This document shows positions 1 to 8,125 of a stretch of 64,000 nucleotides of DNA, in pieces; position 1 is the first letter of the stretch; each line of letters opens with the position of its first letter. The notes below the pieces were generated by a model, which ran no database searches, was not told where the DNA came from, and saw nothing but the letters and a program-made list of their open reading frames with translations. The stretch comes from Haloterrigena sp. H1 (GTDB taxonomy: Archaea > Halobacteriota > Halobacteria > Halobacteriales > Natrialbaceae), in contig NZ_SMZK01000001.1 of assembly GCF_005938085.1 (NCBI RefSeq), positions 992,001 through 1,056,000 on the forward strand, written 5' to 3'. Position numbers and translations under genes: made by a program.

Positions 1-1109
1 CGACTCGCGTTCATCGAGAACGTCAGTTCGTACTCGCTGTCGACGGTGACGCGGTCGACCGCGCTGACGTGGCTCTGATACCGCGGTGCCGGCGAGGGGG
101 TTGGCGCTCGTCCAAGCGACGTATCCTCGAGGAACCGGTAGGTGAAGGCGACGTCTTCTGCGGTCAGTCGTCTGTCTTCGTCGGAGAGTTGTTCGTCCTC
201 GCTGGCCAGCCGTTCGTCAGCATGGAACCGACACCCTTCGCGAAGGGTGACCGTCGCAGTCAGGACCGGCCCTTGCTCGCTGTCGGCTGGCTCGACGTTC
301 GTCCACGTGATGTCCTCGGCGAGCCATTGCTGTACCTCGCCCTCGTGGACGGTTGCCACCGAATCGAAGAGCAGCGGGATTATCGTGTCCCGCTCTCGCA
401 TCGTTGCCGACAGTGGATTGAGGTTACTCGTCGGACGGGAATCCGTTTTGAGCGCGAGTAACTCGTCGACGCCGTCGGCTGGCTCGGGCTCGAGATAGCC
501 GTGGCGGGTCGTGAGGTCTGCCTCGCTCCAGCCGTCGAAGCGGTCTGTGCTGGCGACGCGATACTCGTCGGGCAGACAGATCGGGTCGAAGGGTTTGGAC
601 TTCGCTAGTGCCGTCAGAACCGACTGAACGAGCCGTTTCCGTTGCTCTCCCTCGGCTCGCCGTTGGTCCTCGAGTAGCGTGTCGAAGACCATGTTGGTAA
701 ACCCGAACGGGTTCTGCCAACCGGCTTCGGCTGCGAACGACGAGTGAAGCATCTCGTAGAGAAAATCGGGGTCGTATCCGGCGGGGTGGTGACCGACGTA
801 GAGATCGAAATCGCGCTCGATCAGCACCGCTTTCAGCAACTCCGACGGCGACCGCATGTCGATCGAGACATCGATCCCGACCTGCTGGAGGTTCGCTTCG
901 AGCCGCCGGGCGATCTGGACGCTCTGTCTGTCTGCGTCCGCCGGTATCGTAGCGATTGACAGCGACAACTGCCCACTGACGGCTTTCCCGACCACGTTGC
1001 GCACGTGGCCGACACAGCCGCTTGTGGCGAGTGTAGCCCCCGCTGCACCGGCAGCCAGAAACGAACGACGGCCAACGCCGGTCTTAGAGGGAGTGGGGTC
1101 CCAATTCAT
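1..1109 (-). CDS. ABC-type dipeptide/oligopeptide solute-binding lipoprotein (SBP family 5), lobes in swapped order, 3' end beyond the window
   Basis: Probably the extracytoplasmic receptor of a peptide/nickel-type ABC importer, anchored outside the membrane. About 369 codons are visible; the gene enters at its ATG at 1109 and runs off the left edge. Residues 14-15 are a twin arginine (VGRRSFLAAG) followed by a hydrophobic stretch and a lipobox ending in Cys32, so it is a Tat-exported lipoprotein. Residues from about 48 to 190 resemble the usual C-terminal part of SBP_bac_5 proteins: a segment on residues bound by the second lobe, then YDPDFLYEMLHSS and the FDTLLEDQRR helix. From about residue 215 the usual N-terminal part follows, with NLNPLSATM, an ITWTNVEP strand and LTAEDVAFTYRFL. 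This suggests a circular permutation (see findings). No permease gene is visible here, so the substrate is unknown. Confidence 0.8.
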   Translation of the reverse strand, partial: MNWDPTPSKTGVGRRSFLAAGAAGATLATSGCVGHVRNVVGKAVSGQLSLSIATIPADADRQSVQIARRLEANLQQVGIDVSIDMRSPSELLKAVLIERDFDLYVGHHPAGYDPDFLYEMLHSSFAAEAGWQNPFGFTNMVFDTLLEDQRRAEGEQRKRLVQSVLTALAKSKPFDPICLPDEYRVASTDRFDGWSEADLTTRHGYLEPEPADGVDELLALKTDSRPTSNLNPLSATMRERDTIIPLLFDSVATVHEGEVQQWLAEDITWTNVEPADSEQGPVLTATVTLREGCRFHADERLASEDEQLSDEDRRLTAEDVAFTYRFLEDTSLGRAPTPSPAPRYQSHVSAVDRVTVDSEYELTFSMNAS

Positions 1110-1281
1110 CTCGTTGTGTAACACCTCCTCTCATTTGATATATAACAATACTGCGTACTCTAAACCAATACGTGTCACACTAAAGAATCTTTTCAATCGG
1201 GGGTTCATTCTATTCGAGCCACTTATTGTGAGATGTTAACAAACTCTACTCGTGGTGACTCTCGAGAACTCCGTCTCGTGC

Positions 1282-1366
1282 CAGACAGATTCCTGTCAGT
1301 CAGTTCCGGTACATCCGCCACCGATCCTGCAGGTGCGCCAGTACATCGGGACAGCAGCCCGTCTCA
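1282..1366. repeat. Dispersed palindrome, family C, copy C1 (divergent)
   Basis: The right arm reads TACATCGGGACAGCAGCCCG and matches the right arms at about 7280, 12100, 27695 and 51095. The left arm (CAGATTCCTGTCAGTCAG) is a weak inverted match. It lies between the divergent solute-binding-protein gene and rnp4. Boundaries are approximate. Confidence 0.6.
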
Positions 1367-1410
1367 GTCTCGAGCGCAACATCAATAGGCACACCCACGA
1401 AACGGAAGAT

Positions 1411-1683
1411 ATGGACATCGCTGCCGAACGGATCGAGCGCCTTCACGAACTCGCTCGAGCGGCGGCAGCGGACGACGACGAGTTAGCACGCTCCTACGTC
1501 CGCCTCGCGCGGCGGGTCGCGGAGCGAAATCGCCTTCCGCTTCCGCGGACGTTTCGCCGGTTTACGTGCGACGAGTGTGATGCGTATCTCCGGCCGGGGG
1601 ACAACGCTCGCGTCAGGTTGCAAGACGGCCACGTCGTTATTACCTGCGAGTGCGGTGCCCATGCGAGATATCCCTACGACTGA
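1411..1683 (+). CDS. rnp4: Ribonuclease P protein component 4 (Rpp21/Rpr2 family)
   Basis: A protein subunit of archaeal RNase P, which matures the 5' end of tRNAs. The 90-residue product has an N-terminal helical region (IAAERIERLHELARAA) and a zinc ribbon made of two Cys pairs, TCDECDAYLRPG and ITCECGAHARYPY, which is the hallmark of the Rpr2/Rpp21 family. The ATG at 1411 is chosen over an in-frame start at 1252 because the upstream codons run through a family-C repeat and have no match to the family. It is followed after about 100 bases by yhbY and mscS in the same direction, a gene order I recall from other haloarchaea. Confidence 0.88.
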   Translation: MDIAAERIERLHELARAAAADDDELARSYVRLARRVAERNRLPLPRTFRRFTCDECDAYLRPGDNARVRLQDGHVVITCECGAHARYPYD

Positions 1684-1782
1684 CTGCGGATTGTCGGTAA
1701 TCGATCTCGTGACTGCATCGCATATTCGTCGGCCGTGCCGCATCGAGAAGATTGAAACCGCTCCGCTCTCTTATACAGGGAT

Positions 1783-2031
1783 ATGGACAATCAGGAACGC
1801 AAGCGCCGTGTACACGATCTCGACGTCACCGTCTGGGTCGGAAAAAGCGGTGTCGATGCCGTCGTCGACGAACTCGACGATCAGTTGACCGACAGAGAGC
1901 TCGTGAAAGTCAAATTCCTGCGGGCCGCCCGGGCTGGGAGTTCGACCGACGAGAAAGCGGCCGACCTCGCGGAGCGTGTCAACGCGGACCTCGTCGACAC
2001 GCGCGGACACACTGCGGTGTTGCATCGATGA
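1783..2031 (+). CDS. YhbY/CRM-domain RNA-binding protein
   Basis: An 82-residue stand-alone CRM (YhbY) domain, a small KH-like fold that binds RNA and in bacteria is associated with the pre-50S ribosome. The diagnostic features are VTVWVGKSGVDA near residue 15 (the GxxG-type loop) and the ELVKVKFLRAA strand-helix around residue 40. The stop codon overlaps the start of the MscS gene (ATGA), so the two are probably translated from one mRNA. Lying next to rnp4, it fits a small RNA-processing neighbourhood; the exact RNA target cannot be read from the sequence. Confidence 0.88.
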   Translation: MDNQERKRRVHDLDVTVWVGKSGVDAVVDELDDQLTDRELVKVKFLRAARAGSSTDEKAADLAERVNADLVDTRGHTAVLHR

Positions 2032-2960
2032 GCGTCGGTTCCGCGGTCCCGCTTCAGAGTGGGGACGCGGATCTCGGCCTGATCGGCGAGGCGCTCGAGG
2101 GGGCTGGGCTTTCCGCGGCACAGGCCGGGTTAGCCGAGGGTGCGATCAAATTCGTCGCCGCACTCGCCGTGATTTGGGTGCTCGGTCGGCTGGTGGTCGT
2201 CCCGTTGATCGAGCGGGCCCTCGATAGGCGTGACCTCGACGAGCACGCCAAGAACCCGCTGTTGTTGCTCACGCGCTTTGGTGTCGGGTTCCTCGCGCTC
2301 GCAATCGCGTTTAGCTTCGCCGGCTTCGGCAACCTCCTCGTTTCGATGGCCGGCATCGCGGCGGCCGGCGCGCTCGCGATCGGGCTGGCGATGCAGAACG
2401 TGATCTCGAACTTCGTGTCCGGCGTCTTCATCTATACGGACAAGCCGTTCCGCATCGGCGACTGGATCGAGTGGGACGACGGGACGTATTCGGGCGTCGT
2501 CGAGGATATTAGCCTTCGCGTGACCCGGGTGCGCACGTTCGACAACGAACTGCTGACGGTCCCCAATTCGGCGCTCACCGAAAGCGTTCTCAAAAATCCT
2601 GTCGAGGCCGACAAGCTCCGGCTAAAATTCGTCTTCGGGATCGGCTACGACGACGACATCGAGCAGGCAACCGATATCATCGTCAAGGAAGCCGAACGCC
2701 ATCCCGACATCATGGACGACCCTGCCCCGTCGGTCCGACTGACCGAACTCGGCTCGTCTGACGTCGGCCTCCAGTCACGGTTCTGGATCACGGACCCGTC
2801 CCGTGCCGACTTCGTCCGCATTCGCGGCGAGTACGTTACCGCCGTCAAACAGCGTTTTGACGAAGAAGGGATCGACATCCCCTATCCCGTCCGTACGCTC
2901 GAGGGCGGCCTCGAGTTCGAAAGCGCCAGCGGCCAGAGCGTCGTGCAACCGGCCGAATAA
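2028..2960 (+). CDS. MscS-family mechanosensitive ion channel
   Basis: A 310-residue membrane channel that would open under hypo-osmotic stress. Transmembrane helices lie at roughly residues 35-55, 78-97 and 102-130. The third, pore-lining helix is rich in Gly and Ala (MAGIAAAGALAIGLAMQN) and leads into the conserved NVISNFVSG segment. The beta domain carries FRIGDWIEW, VVEDISLRVTRVRT and LLTVPNS, all typical of MscS. The start at 2028 overlaps the yhbY stop (ATGA), so translation is likely coupled. A longer in-frame reading from 1752 would run antisense-like through yhbY and is rejected. Confidence 0.93.
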   Translation: MSVGSAVPLQSGDADLGLIGEALEGAGLSAAQAGLAEGAIKFVAALAVIWVLGRLVVVPLIERALDRRDLDEHAKNPLLLLTRFGVGFLALAIAFSFAGFGNLLVSMAGIAAAGALAIGLAMQNVISNFVSGVFIYTDKPFRIGDWIEWDDGTYSGVVEDISLRVTRVRTFDNELLTVPNSALTESVLKNPVEADKLRLKFVFGIGYDDDIEQATDIIVKEAERHPDIMDDPAPSVRLTELGSSDVGLQSRFWITDPSRADFVRIRGEYVTAVKQRFDEEGIDIPYPVRTLEGGLEFESASGQSVVQPAE

Positions 2961-3270
2961 CGCTGTCCGACCGCTCCTTTTTGAAACAGTACGGGTCTCT
3001 CGAGTCTCAAATCCGATGGCCGGGAGCGCAGGCCGTTACCGATAGAACCGCGAGCGAGGCCGCAGGCCGAGCGAGCGGGCTGACGACTGATGTGAGTGTA
3101 ACGAACGGAAGGAGGAATGCTTTTGATCGACCCTAAGCGGGAGCGAAGCTCCCGCGAGGTCCGAGAGAGCTCCGCTCTCTCGAGATTTTACCGAGCGACG
3201 CGACGGCGTGCGGCAGCAACGCTGCCGTCGCCGTCGCTGAGTGCAGTGTAAAAGGTCGTTGTGTATGAAT
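2961..3270. other. Gene-free spacer with three perfect stem-loops
   Basis: No coding region is recognisable. Three consecutive stem-loops with 3-nt loops are present: 3137-3155 (GCGGGAGC / GAA / GCTCCCGC), 3163-3181 (GAGAGAGC / TCC / GCTCTCTC) and 3211-3227 (CGGCAGC / AAC / GCTGCCG). The last is enclosed by a 9-bp outer stem (3200-3208 with 3229-3237). The second is followed on the + strand by ATTTTA. The spacer separates mscS from the 3' end of the SRP RNA gene. They could be transcription terminators or repeat debris. Confidence 0.7.
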
Positions 3271-3574
3271 GGCGGAAGACCGCACTTGCCCGGCGTTCCG
3301 GCCGGGGGAATCTCGGTTGCCTTCTCCACCCCGCGACCCGTCGAGCGACAGGTGTTCGGCGGTCCACTGCTCGCTTCCGCGCCTGATGGGCTGTCGCCGA
3401 CTAACTACGATGGGACGTCCCTGCGGACGGCCATCGCAGACCGCTGTCCCCGACGGACGAGGCTTCCATGTTGGCTCCCGAGGCCCCGGTCGGTCTGACC
3501 GGACGCCTGCGGCGTTCGGTCCCCGCTAAAGACCATAGCGCGGGTAGTGAGCAGGGCCTAACTGCCCGACCTAT
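3271..3574 (-). ncRNA. Signal recognition particle RNA (archaeal 7S RNA)
   Basis: The RNA scaffold of the signal recognition particle, binding SRP54 and SRP19. On the minus strand the conserved helix-8 SRP54 site is seen as UCAGGCGCGGAAGCGAGCAG (about 3366-3385), corresponding to the UCAGGnCCGGAAGGnAGCAGC consensus. The 5' Alu-like domain is GGUCGGGCAGUUAGGCCCUG followed by a helix-4 type hairpin (CCCGC...GCGGG, about 3522-3544). Length near 300 nt fits archaeal 7S RNA. The 5' end was placed about 26 nt downstream of a CTTAAG TATA-like box at 3599-3604. The 3' end is uncertain by some tens of bases. No long protein on either strand looks real here. Confidence 0.87.
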
Positions 3575-3598
3575 CCGTCTATCCGTAGACGGGCGGAC

Positions 3599-3604
3599 CT
3601 TAAG
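3599..3604 (-). promoter_or_regulatory. TATA-like box of the SRP RNA gene
   Basis: CTTAAG on the minus strand, preceded by CGAAAGGCC resembling a haloarchaeal BRE, about 26 nt before the inferred SRP RNA start. Inferred from position and motif only. Confidence 0.5.
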
Positions 3605-3640
3605 GGCCTTTCGCCTCCACGATCGACAGACGGCGCGGGG

Positions 3641-4933
3641 TCAGTCGCCCATCTTTCGGAGCGCGTGGAGTCCCGCGCTCGGGAAGAAGACGGTCCCGCC
3701 GACGACCGGCGCGATCGGATCGCCGCTGCCACTCGTCGCCTCGGACCCGTATCGCCACAGGAGCGTCCCGTCGGCGGCGTCGTACGCTTCCATCGTGTTC
3801 AGCCCGCTCACGTAGACGGCGCCGTCGGCGACCACCGGCGGATGGTTCCCACGGATCCCGGTCGTCCAGCGTTCCGACTCGGTCTCGGCGTCGAGAGCGG
3901 TCAGTTGCCACGAACTCACGACGTACAGCGATCCGTCGGCGACCGCCGGCGACGTGACGGATTCCCTCCCCGACCACTGCCCGCCGCTTTCGACCGGTTG
4001 TCGCCATCGCTCCGTGCCGTCCGGATCGAACGCCGCGACGGTGCCGTCGGCGACGGGGACGTACAGTGCGTCGTCGACGATCGTCGGCGATCCGGTGACC
4101 GTCTCCCCGAGGTCCCGAGACCACTGCTGTCCGCCGTCGGCCGCCGACAGCGCGACGATGTCGACCCCGCCCTGGTAGACCGTCCCGTCGGCGACTGTCG
4201 GCGGTGTCGGCCAGTATAGCCGGCCATCGGTGAGCGGGGCGCTCCAGCGTTCGCGGCCCGTCTCGAGGTCGATCGCGACGAGCGTCGGCGGATCGGCGTA
4301 CGTCGTGTTGATCGCGTACACCGTCCCGTCGGCGACCGTGATTTCGTCGGAGAAGTCCCGATCGAGTCGCCAGCGTTCAGTCCCCGAGTCGGCCTCGAGG
4401 GCGACGACCGACGCGCCGATGCCGTGGACGACGGCGCCGTCGACGACGGTGGTCGAACCGAACGAGTTCGTCCCGGGGTAGGTCCAGTCCCACTCGACGT
4501 CTCCCGTCGCGCCATCGAGGGCGTAGACGACCGTCTCCGCGTCGTCCTCTCCGACGGATCGCCCCTCCGCGACGTAGACCGTTCCGTCGACGACCGCGGG
4601 AGATCCGATATCATAGGCCGGCCCGAGTTCCCCCTCGCGGAACGTCCAGACGGCCTCGATGTCGTCGGTCGGCCCCTCGTCGGCCGTCGCACCGACGTGG
4701 CCTGGGCCGTACTGGTCCATTCGGTACGGTTCGGCGTCGGCCAGTCGCTTCCGAAGCGCCGCCGTTTCGTCGGTCGATTTCGAGCCGGTTTCCTCGGATC
4801 CCGGTTCTCCGTCGTCGTCGGACTCGAGGACGCCGAGACAGCCAGCCAACCCGGTCGCGAGCGCCACACCGGTAGCGGAAAGCAGTGTCCGACGACCGGA
4901 GCCGTCGGCCCTTGTCCCTCTCGTGAACGTCAT
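3641..4933 (-). CDS. PQQ-like beta-propeller repeat lipoprotein
   Basis: A 430-residue exported protein. A twin arginine at residues 14-15 (GRRTLLSATG) and a lipobox ending at Cys32 make it a Tat lipoprotein; an acidic Ser/Glu linker follows. From about residue 70 the chain consists of repeated propeller blades with the consensus VVDGTVYV...ALDAxTGxxxW, at least seven times. This is the PQQ-dehydrogenase/BamB-type WD-like propeller, but no catalytic Asp/Glu set of a quinoprotein was recognised, so it is more likely a binding or scaffold protein. The ATG at 4933 is preferred to a GTG 4 codons upstream because a TATATATTT box about 28 bases away would give a leaderless mRNA. Confidence 0.85.
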   Translation of the reverse strand: MTFTRGTRADGSGRRTLLSATGVALATGLAGCLGVLESDDDGEPGSEETGSKSTDETAALRKRLADAEPYRMDQYGPGHVGATADEGPTDDIEAVWTFREGELGPAYDIGSPAVVDGTVYVAEGRSVGEDDAETVVYALDGATGDVEWDWTYPGTNSFGSTTVVDGAVVHGIGASVVALEADSGTERWRLDRDFSDEITVADGTVYAINTTYADPPTLVAIDLETGRERWSAPLTDGRLYWPTPPTVADGTVYQGGVDIVALSAADGGQQWSRDLGETVTGSPTIVDDALYVPVADGTVAAFDPDGTERWRQPVESGGQWSGRESVTSPAVADGSLYVVSSWQLTALDAETESERWTTGIRGNHPPVVADGAVYVSGLNTMEAYDAADGTLLWRYGSEATSGSGDPIAPVVGGTVFFPSAGLHALRKMGD

Positions 4934-5117
4934 CGTTCGTGTCACTACACCGATGAAATATATAGGTGAGTGATATCAATCAGCCAACCCTCGGGTTCGT
5001 TTGGTGACTGTCGACGGTTCATGAGAAATCTATCTAGTAGTGATATTTGTTATTCTACCTACTCTGCGAACGAACAGAGGGAAAAGGCCCATTAGCGCCA
5101 CGATATATCGGTCTGGT

Positions 5118-5453
5118 ATGGGACTCGGCAGCACTGCAAAGAAGATTCAGACTCTCTCGGATCGGGCCGAGGCGATGTACAAACAGGTCCAGAAACTCCA
5201 GCAGCGAATTACGGGACTCGAGGAGAAGGCAGAGGAAACCCACGAGACGGTCGCACGCATGGACCACCAGCTCACCGAACAGCGCGCGCTCTTGCTCGCG
5301 CTCGCGGAAGAGCAGGGACTCGACGGCGAGGAAATCCTCGCAGAGGCGGCGATCGACGACGCCGAACTCGAGGCCGACACCGATCCCGCCGACTCGGCGG
5401 CGAACGCGGATGCAGCGTCCGACGCAGACTCCGGCGACGCGACTGCCGAATAG
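5118..5453 (+). CDS. Small coiled-coil haloarchaeal protein of unknown function (DUF5798-like)
   Basis: 111 residues. Residues 1-75 form a continuous heptad-like helix (AKKIQTLSDRAEAMYKQVQKL, LEEKAEETHETVARM). It is followed by a short hydrophobic ALLLALAEE segment and a very acidic Ala/Asp/Ser tail of about 35 residues. I recall a conserved haloarchaeal family of this shape without known function. It could be a cytoplasmic oligomerising protein. The ATG at 5118 begins the coiled coil; an upstream in-frame start at 5040 adds a basic, unconserved leader. Its stop is 24 bases before repeat A1. Confidence 0.7.
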   Translation: MGLGSTAKKIQTLSDRAEAMYKQVQKLQQRITGLEEKAEETHETVARMDHQLTEQRALLLALAEEQGLDGEEILAEAAIDDAELEADTDPADSAANADAASDADSGDATAE

Positions 5454-5476
5454 GGACACAACGGGAGCAGCTCGTC

Positions 5477-5590
5477 TCATATTGCCGGACAGAACGACGT
5501 GACGATCGGTCGCGCTGCTGTGGCCGTCACCGGTGGAGACGGCCACGAATTCGCGACCGACGTCGTATTGACTGCTGTCTGACAGTATCA
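5477..5590. repeat. Dispersed palindrome, family A, copy A1
   Basis: The left arm TCATATTGCCGGACAGAACG is mirrored by the right arm TGACTGCTGTCTGACAGTAT, with inner complementary segments (GGCCGTCACC...GGAGACGGCC, GTCGCG...CGCGAC). It lies between convergent genes, and the last bases (TCA, 5588-5590) are the stop codon of the CoA-binding protein. Confidence 0.8.
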
Positions 5591-5998
5591 GGCAATCAGC
5601 CGTCGGTGCTCGACTTTCAGACATCGATCCTGGACGACGGTTCGACCGTCGGCTGTCGCCCGAGCTGCGGCGTCGTCATCGCGAATGCCCGATTGGGTCC
5701 AGATCGCGTTCACGTCGTCGCGCTCGAGCGCGGCATCGACGACGTCGCTGACCTCCTCACTGGGGCGGAACACACAGACGACGTCGATCGTCTCCACGAC
5801 GTCTGCGAGGCTGTCGGCGGCCTCGCGGCCGAAGATCTCGTCCGCGAACGGATTGACCGGAACGATATCGTAACCGTGCTCGAGCATGTACTTCGGCACG
5901 TTGTGGGCTGCCTTCCCGGGCGTGCTCGAGCAGCCGACGACGGCGATCGTGTCGTGTGCGAGTACGGCCTCGAGTTCGTCGGTGGAGTCGACTGACAT
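5588..5998 (-). CDS. CoA-binding (YccU/Rossmann) domain protein
   Basis: A 136-residue single Rossmann-type CoA-binding domain like that at the N terminus of succinyl-CoA synthetase alpha. The glycine-containing loop is AVVGCSSTPGKAAHNVPKYM at residues 19-38, followed by DIVPVNPFADEIFG and DVVCVFRP. Proteins of this type occur alone in many microbes, and their physiological role is not well defined. The stop codon is provided by the end of repeat A1. The start ATG at 5998 is unambiguous. Confidence 0.85.
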   Translation of the reverse strand: MSVDSTDELEAVLAHDTIAVVGCSSTPGKAAHNVPKYMLEHGYDIVPVNPFADEIFGREAADSLADVVETIDVVCVFRPSEEVSDVVDAALERDDVNAIWTQSGIRDDDAAARATADGRTVVQDRCLKVEHRRLIA

Positions 5999-6081
5999 AC
6001 CACAGCGTAGGGACGCGACCGTGAAACGTCTCGGGGTTGCAGCGACGAGGGGACCACGGCCGCTTGCTCACACCGGCACCG

Positions 6082-7137
6082 CTAGATGTCGACCGCGAAC
6101 TCGAATTCGTGAGCAGTCGCCGCGAACTCCCCGAGAAGGGTCGCCGCCGCGTCGAGATCGTTGAGATCGAGTACCTCGACGGGCGTGTGCATGTAGCGGT
6201 TAGGAACGCCGAGGTTGAGCGACGGAATTCCGCCACGTGCGGTGTAGAAGGCGTCGGCGTCCGTCCCGGTCCGGCTCCCTGCGGCCTGTAACTGCACCTC
6301 GATGGCGGCGTCGGACGCGACCTCACGGGCAGCCTCGACGACCCGCGGATGGTTCGCGCTGCCGCGTGTGATAACCGGCCCGTCGCCCAGTTCGATCCCG
6401 TTTTTCTCACCCGAGGGTGTGCCCGGCGCATCCGTCGCGTGGGTGACGTCCGTCGCGATGACGACATCGGGCTCGAGGTCGAACCCGACCATTTTCGCAC
6501 CCTGCAGGCCGAGCTCTTCTTGCACCGTCGAGACGGCGTAGACCGTCGCGTCGGGGTCCGAGCCAGCGGCACGGCGAAGCCCTTCGGCCGCAGCCCACAC
6601 CCCAATGCGGTTGTCCAGTCCCCGCGCTGTGATACGGTCGTTTTCCAAGTCGTTGATCGTCTGCTCGACGGTGATCGGGTCACCACGCTCGACCAACTCC
6701 GCGGCCTCGTCCGCATCGCTCACACCGATGTCGATGTGCTGTTCGTCGATGTCGTCGAGCGATTCGTCTTCCTGATCGCGCATGTGAATGGCTGTCTGGC
6801 CGATCACACCGGGAACCGGCCCGTCATCGGTGTGAATACGGACGTGCTGGCCCTTCGAAACCGTCCGATCGGCGCCACCGATCGCCGTCATGCGAATCGC
6901 GCCGTTGTCCTCGATATCCCGAACCATATAGCCGATTTCGTCGCCGTGGCCGGCGAGTGCGACGGTCGGTTCGCCGCCCTCGAGGACGGCAACGGCGTTT
7001 CCGTACGCGTCAGTCCGTACCTCGTCGGCGAACTCCTCGACGTACTCGATCCAGTGGCGCTGGCCGGCCGCCTCGAAGCCGGACGGCGTCGCAGTGGTGA
7101 GCAACGTCTCGAGGAACGCTCGTCGTGGTTGATCCAT
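6082..7137 (-). CDS. M42-family metallo-aminopeptidase (endoglucanase M / TET-like)
   Basis: A 351-residue cytosolic peptidase expected to form a large oligomer that trims peptides released by the proteasome. Metal and catalytic motifs of the M42 family are present: LAGHGDEIGY (first metal His and Asp), RGLDNRIGVW (bridging Asp), STVQEELGLQGA (catalytic Glu pair), ATDVTHATD and a late His in RYMHTPVEVLDL. The start at the ATG at 7137 (MDQPRRAFLETLL) matches family length; 14 further in-frame codons upstream look non-coding. A family-C repeat lies directly upstream, between this gene and the RAD55-like ATPase. Confidence 0.92.
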   Translation of the reverse strand: MDQPRRAFLETLLTTATPSGFEAAGQRHWIEYVEEFADEVRTDAYGNAVAVLEGGEPTVALAGHGDEIGYMVRDIEDNGAIRMTAIGGADRTVSKGQHVRIHTDDGPVPGVIGQTAIHMRDQEDESLDDIDEQHIDIGVSDADEAAELVERGDPITVEQTINDLENDRITARGLDNRIGVWAAAEGLRRAAGSDPDATVYAVSTVQEELGLQGAKMVGFDLEPDVVIATDVTHATDAPGTPSGEKNGIELGDGPVITRGSANHPRVVEAAREVASDAAIEVQLQAAGSRTGTDADAFYTARGGIPSLNLGVPNRYMHTPVEVLDLNDLDAAATLLGEFAATAHEFEFAVDI

Positions 7138-7218
7138 ACGGCGCCCTTCGTGGCCCCTGCGTGTGAAAATACCGGTCACTCAGCGGGGTTAGGAGTAACG
7201 ACTGGTGAAGTATAGAGA

Positions 7219-7302
7219 CATACGACTCCTTTCATGGGTGCCGGTGGGCCCGCCACCCGTCCTGCGGGTGCGCCGGGACGTCGGGACAGCAGACCGTATC
7301 AG
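7219..7302. repeat. Dispersed palindrome, family C, copy C2
   Basis: The right arm GGGACAGCAGACCGTATCAG is near-identical to other family-C copies. The left arm TACGACTCCTTTCATGGGTG is a partial inverted match. The centre is GGTGGGCCCGCCACC, itself palindromic. It sits between two minus-strand genes, 15 bases before the stop of the RAD55-like gene. Confidence 0.65.
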
Positions 7303-7316
7303 TGAGGCTGCGCGCC

Positions 7317-7949
7317 TTATGGCGAGAGACCAGCCGTCCGAATCGTTGGGTCGTCGCCGTCGGCCGACTCCTCGAGTTCGATGACGGCATCGAACAGCTG
7401 TTTGAGCGTGTTCATCATTTGGTCGTCGTGTGACGTCGAGTCGATTACGTAGAGGCCCAGTGCGTCGGCACTTTGAATGCGGCCCGTGAATACGTGGAGG
7501 AATCGAAACACGGTCTGAAGATCTGAGTACATCAGTAGCGTCGAAACGGAGTGCATGAGCACGCGGTTCTCGGTGTGCTCTCGCGTCTCGTAGAACTCCT
7601 GAAGGAATTCGGAGAGTTTGATTCCGATTCCGGTCATGTCGACCGGCGACGAAGCGTATTTGATCCGCGGATCGTCGTCGATAGTCCCGATCCCGCGCTG
7701 TTTCGTCACGCAGTCGACAACGCCGACATCGGGTTCGACGCCGTCGTCGACGCGGCTGTCGAAACTCTCGAGGACCTTGTCGGCGCTGTCTTTCGTGGTA
7801 ACGATGATAGACCCATTACCGCGGTTCGCACCGCTTGCAAGGATGTCGAAGGCGATCCGCCGTTTGCCTGTCAGTGGCGGGCCTGCGACGAGCACGTTCG
7901 TCCCCGGATCGAGATCAACGTCCGGAAGGCCATCTGCAAGATCATACAT
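7317..7949 (-). CDS. RAD55/RecA-superfamily ATPase-like protein
   Basis: 210 residues with a KaiC/RAD55-like RecA core. Walker A is GPPLTGKRR at about residues 23-31, a Walker-B-like strand is GLYVIDST near residue 165, and VLMHSVSTLLMYSD precedes it. The family in haloarchaea is usually annotated as RAD55-like and often sits near HTR or sensor proteins. A role in recombination is not supported here, and a signalling or regulatory NTPase is as likely. It is a single gene with no clear operon partner. Confidence 0.75.
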   Translation of the reverse strand: MYDLADGLPDVDLDPGTNVLVAGPPLTGKRRIAFDILASGANRGNGSIIVTTKDSADKVLESFDSRVDDGVEPDVGVVDCVTKQRGIGTIDDDPRIKYASSPVDMTGIGIKLSEFLQEFYETREHTENRVLMHSVSTLLMYSDLQTVFRFLHVFTGRIQSADALGLYVIDSTSHDDQMMNTLKQLFDAVIELEESADGDDPTIRTAGLSP

Positions 7950-8125
7950 ACGGGATACTCACATCCATCGCCGTGGCGACGAGCTGGGACCACAGCCCAC
8001 CTAGTAGCCAGCGTGTTATGTGGAAATATGCGAAGCGGCTTATAGAACTTTTGATTAGAAGCCTCACCCATCGATCACGGGTCCGAATGGATTCCCCGAT
8101 CGACCGCTCCCGCGCCTGCTGTGTC

